A DNA stretch of 64,000 bases, taken from NCBI RefSeq assembly GCF_006970445.1, contig NZ_CP033877.1, positions 1,558,750 through 1,622,749 on the forward strand, read 5' to 3'. This DNA is from Stenotrophomonas maltophilia. GTDB taxonomy: Bacteria; Pseudomonadota; Gammaproteobacteria; Xanthomonadales; Xanthomonadaceae. How positions within the stretch are numbered: the first letter of the stretch is position 1; every line of letters starts with the position of its first letter. Under the pieces are notes generated by a model that had not been told where the DNA came from, ran no database searches, and saw only the letters and a program-made list of their open reading frames with translations. Below, piece by piece: positions 62,051 through 64,000 of the stretch. A program made the translations under genes and the position numbers.

Positions 62051-63100
62051 TCAAAGCAGGCGCCAGGCGCCACAGGCCAACAGCGCCAGCAGCATCGACA
62101 GCAGTGCCAGGGTCCGCGGTCGCCACCATTGCCGCGGTTGCCCGGCCATGGCCTGCGGACTGCAGTAGCGCACCAGGCTCGGGCCGAAACCGGCCTGGTG
62201 CTGCTGCCGCGCGCAGGCGTCCAGACAGGCGCCGCAGGCCAGGCAATCGGCCTGCGGTCCCTGGCGGATATCCAGTTGCATCGGGCAGGCGCTGACACAG
62301 GCGGCGCAATCGGTGCAGTCGCCCAGGCGGTCGGCGCTGAAGGTGGGCATCGGTCCGGCCAGCAGCGGATGTGCGGCACGGAATACGTAGTCCTGCGCGG
62401 TAGTCGGGTCGAGCAGGCCGCGGTTGCGGCCGAGCACGCCACCGTGGCCCGGCGGGCGCATGCCGCGCGGTTCACCGCGGCGCGCGTCGTACAACATGCG
62501 TGGCGTATGCGGATCGGTCAGCAGTGGCTGCATGCGCGCGAACGGGCACAGCGAACGGCATACCTGCTCGCGCAGGAAACCGGCATTACCCCAGGTGGCG
62601 GCGGCATAGAACAGCACCCAGAACGTTTCCCAGCCGCTCCAGCCGGCATGCGGGGCGGCGGCCAGCAGTCCAGCGATCGGGCTGAACAGGCCGACGAAGG
62701 TGATGCCGGTCCACAGCGACAGCAGTCCCCACGCAACCTGGGTGGCAGGGCGCACGGCCGGCACGGGCAAGACCTTGGCCATGCCGCGCGCAATCCAGTC
62801 GAAGGCACGACGCCACAGCGTCTGCGGGCAGGCGTGGCCGCACCAGATGCGGCCGGCGAGGTGGGTGAGCAGCGCAAGGCCGACCGCCAGTACCGCCAGC
62901 AACCCGATCAGCACGCCGACATCGCCGGGCCACAACGTCCAGCCAAGCAGGTCGAAGCGCCGTGCATTGATGTCCAGCAGCAGGGCCTGGTGCCCGTTCC
63001 AGCGCAGCCATGGCAGTGCATAGAACAGGGCCAGCAGGAGTACGCTGAGCGCGCCGCGCCAACGCCAGGGGCGTGGGATTCCGGTACAGGGCGTACTCAT
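62051..63100 (-). CDS. CcoG/RdxA-like 4Fe-4S ferredoxin-type membrane protein (short form)
   Basis: 349-residue inner-membrane iron-sulfur protein. Helices occupy the N-terminal half, with the conserved GRIWCGHACPQTLW and CRSLCPFARMQ segments of CcoG/FixG, followed by two 4Fe-4S motifs (CTDCAACVSACPMQLDI; CLACGACLDACARQ). It lacks the C-terminal periplasmic Ig-like domain of full-length CcoG (about 460-480 residues). CcoG helps copper reduction for cbb3 oxidase assembly; the shorter form here may be a general membrane redox relay. It overlaps the upstream small membrane protein by four bases and lies under an FNR-type site. Confidence 0.85.
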   Translation of the reverse strand: MSTPCTGIPRPWRWRGALSVLLLALFYALPWLRWNGHQALLLDINARRFDLLGWTLWPGDVGVLIGLLAVLAVGLALLTHLAGRIWCGHACPQTLWRRAFDWIARGMAKVLPVPAVRPATQVAWGLLSLWTGITFVGLFSPIAGLLAAAPHAGWSGWETFWVLFYAAATWGNAGFLREQVCRSLCPFARMQPLLTDPHTPRMLYDARRGEPRGMRPPGHGGVLGRNRGLLDPTTAQDYVFRAAHPLLAGPMPTFSADRLGDCTDCAACVSACPMQLDIRQGPQADCLACGACLDACARQQHQAGFGPSLVRYCSPQAMAGQPRQWWRPRTLALLSMLLALLACGAWRLL

Positions 63101-63384
63101 CCCAGCGGCAGCTCGTCGTCGTCATCGCTCGGCATCGGCCGCTGCAGGTACCAGGTGACCGCGCTGGACAGTGCCGTCACCGACCAGAACATGAAAAACC
63201 CTGCCGTATAGCCCAGTTCGCGGCTGATCGTCGTGCCCGGGAAGCTGATCGCCTGCAACCGCAGCGGGTCGACGAAGGCGAAGAACACCACGCTGGCCAG
63301 GCCCGCAGCGATGAAGCTGGGCCAGAGGATGGCACCCCAGTGCTGGATCAGCTGCTGGCGGCGGCTGGGAGAGGGTCTGTTCAT
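63097..63384 (-). CDS. Two-helix membrane protein upstream of the CcoG-like gene
   Basis: 95 residues from ATG 63384 (MNRPSPSRRQQLIQHWGAIL). Two membrane helices (PSFIAAGLASVVFFAFVDP; AGFFMFWSVTALSSAVTWYL) with an acidic tail (PSDDDDELPLG). It shares an ATGA overlap with the CcoG-like gene and is the first gene on its strand after the FNR box. Small proteins like this accompany CcoG-type genes in gammaproteobacteria. The function is unknown. Confidence 0.75.
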   Translation of the reverse strand: MNRPSPSRRQQLIQHWGAILWPSFIAAGLASVVFFAFVDPLRLQAISFPGTTISRELGYTAGFFMFWSVTALSSAVTWYLQRPMPSDDDDELPLG

Positions 63385-63498
63385 GCTGTCCCGGATCGGA
63401 ATGAGGGCGGCGCGTATACTCCGCCGAGGCTGGCGCAGCATCCGCAGGGCATGCTTCCTGCAAGCGTGCCAGCCTAGGTGCAGCGAACTGCGCCGACA

Positions 63499-63512
63499 TT
63501 GATCTGGATCAA
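63499..63512. promoter_or_regulatory. FNR/ANR box
   Basis: TTGATCTGGATCAA matches the FNR/ANR consensus TTGAT-N4-ATCAA in every position. It lies between the divergent CcoG-like and truncated-haemoglobin operons, 52 bases before the haemoglobin start, close to the class II activation distance (-41.5) for that gene. A separate inverted repeat (AGGCTGGC/GCCAGCCT, 63427-63475) lies on the CcoG side. Confidence 0.85.
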
Positions 63513-63564
63513 CGGTGGTGCTGGCCGGCTGCGGCACACTTGCCGGCAAGCTTTGGGTGCCCTG

Positions 63565-64000
63565 ATGAACGCAACACCGCCGCCTGTCCTTCCTGTCGCT
63601 TCCCCCGGGTTGTGCACCGAGCAGGAAGTGACCCGCCTGGTCCACGACTTCTATGCGCGCGTGCGCGAAGAGGAGCGGCTGGGGCCAGTGTTCGAGGCGC
63701 ACGTCCATGACTGGCCGGAACACCTGGCGCAGCTGGTCGATTTCTGGTCGGCGATGCTGCGCGGTACACGCCGCTTCAAGGGCTCGCCGATGTCCAAGCA
63801 CATGGCCATCGAGCTGGACAAGGACCTGTTCGACCGCTGGCTGGTGCTGTTCCGGATCACCACCGCCGAGTGCGGCAACCCGCCCATGCAGGAGCTGGCC
63901 AACGACGTGGCCGCGCGCATCGGTGACACCTTCTGGAAGCGCTACCAGATGCTGCGCTGGCCGCAGGTTGGCCTGCCGGTGCTGGGAATCTCCACCCGGG
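63565..64000 (+). CDS. Group III truncated haemoglobin (3' partial)
   Basis: ATG 63565 opens a frame that runs off the window end (145 codons visible). The sequence has the group III globin plan: VTRLVHDFYARVREEERLGP, then DWPEHLAQLVDFWSAMLRGT with the helix-E/distal Trp-Ser region, PMSKHMAIELDKDLFDRWLVLF containing the proximal-type His, and CGNPPMQEL. Such globins act in nitric oxide or oxygen chemistry under low oxygen, which agrees with the FNR box directly upstream. Because the family is often mislabelled TatC, that label should be avoided. Confidence 0.88.
   Translation, partial: MNATPPPVLPVASPGLCTEQEVTRLVHDFYARVREEERLGPVFEAHVHDWPEHLAQLVDFWSAMLRGTRRFKGSPMSKHMAIELDKDLFDRWLVLFRITTAECGNPPMQELANDVAARIGDTFWKRYQMLRWPQVGLPVLGISTR

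Overview
The window looks like a chromosomal segment of a Stenotrophomonas (S. maltophilia complex, Xanthomonadaceae). The evidence is high GC with strong third-position bias, GTAG-headed palindromic repeats of the kind described in S. maltophilia (SMAG elements), an Oar-like TonB receptor, the minor-pilin order fimT-pilV-pilW-pilX-pilY1-pilE, and housekeeping proteins typical of the family. No species-level search was possible, so this is inference.

Layout. 1-3251: end of purK, an AhpD-like protein, an iron-type superoxide dismutase, the monothiol glutaredoxin GrxD and an atypical SDR. 3484-8332: a large TonB-dependent receptor and the nucleotide nucleosidase PpnN, separated by a leader that ends in an intrinsic terminator. 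8494-15408: a six-gene type IV pilus minor-pilin/PilY1 operon, followed by tRNA-Asn, another pseudopilin, uvrB and two identical tRNA-Val genes. 18771-22744: small unknown proteins, then a MipA/OmpV outer-membrane protein divergent from a two-component system. 22804-34288: a tightly packed same-strand run (comEC, exbB/exbD-like, msbA, lpxK, kdsB, LMW phosphatase, NHL protein, uvrC, pgsA) linking lipid A/KDO synthesis, phospholipid synthesis and repair. 34525-44421: four identical tRNA-Gly(GCC) genes and one tRNA-Cys, interleaved with an Rrf2/NADH-dehydrogenase pair controlled by a striking palindrome, an FAD oxidoreductase and a four-gene ABC efflux system with its own outer-membrane factor.

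44422-48148 is an accessory island directly downstream of tRNA-Cys. It holds phage-like debris, a truncated D12-class adenine methylase, a low-GC overlapping pair (a secreted glycine-linker protein and a lipoprotein) and a doubly broken DUF998-like membrane protein gene. 48200-60165 is a patchwork of small chromosomal genes with local regulators: two GNATs, a DUF4124 protein, flavin reductase/ArsR, methyltransferase/MarR with a perfect operator, thioesterase, a secreted hydrolase, a P-loop kinase, LysR/aldo-keto reductase/SRPBCC, and an AraC regulator. 60169-64000 contains crcB under a fluoride riboswitch, a stand-alone CI/Cro-like divergent regulator pair with palindromic non-coding DNA, and a CcoG-like ferredoxin protein divergent from a group III truncated haemoglobin across a perfect FNR/ANR box.

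The most notable items are the Rrf2 palindrome with an embedded promoter (35385-35429), the fluoride riboswitch, the FNR box, the phage-free CI/Cro pair, the low-GC secreted-protein/lipoprotein pair and the ppnN leader. No CRISPR array, replication origin or complete insertion sequence was seen.
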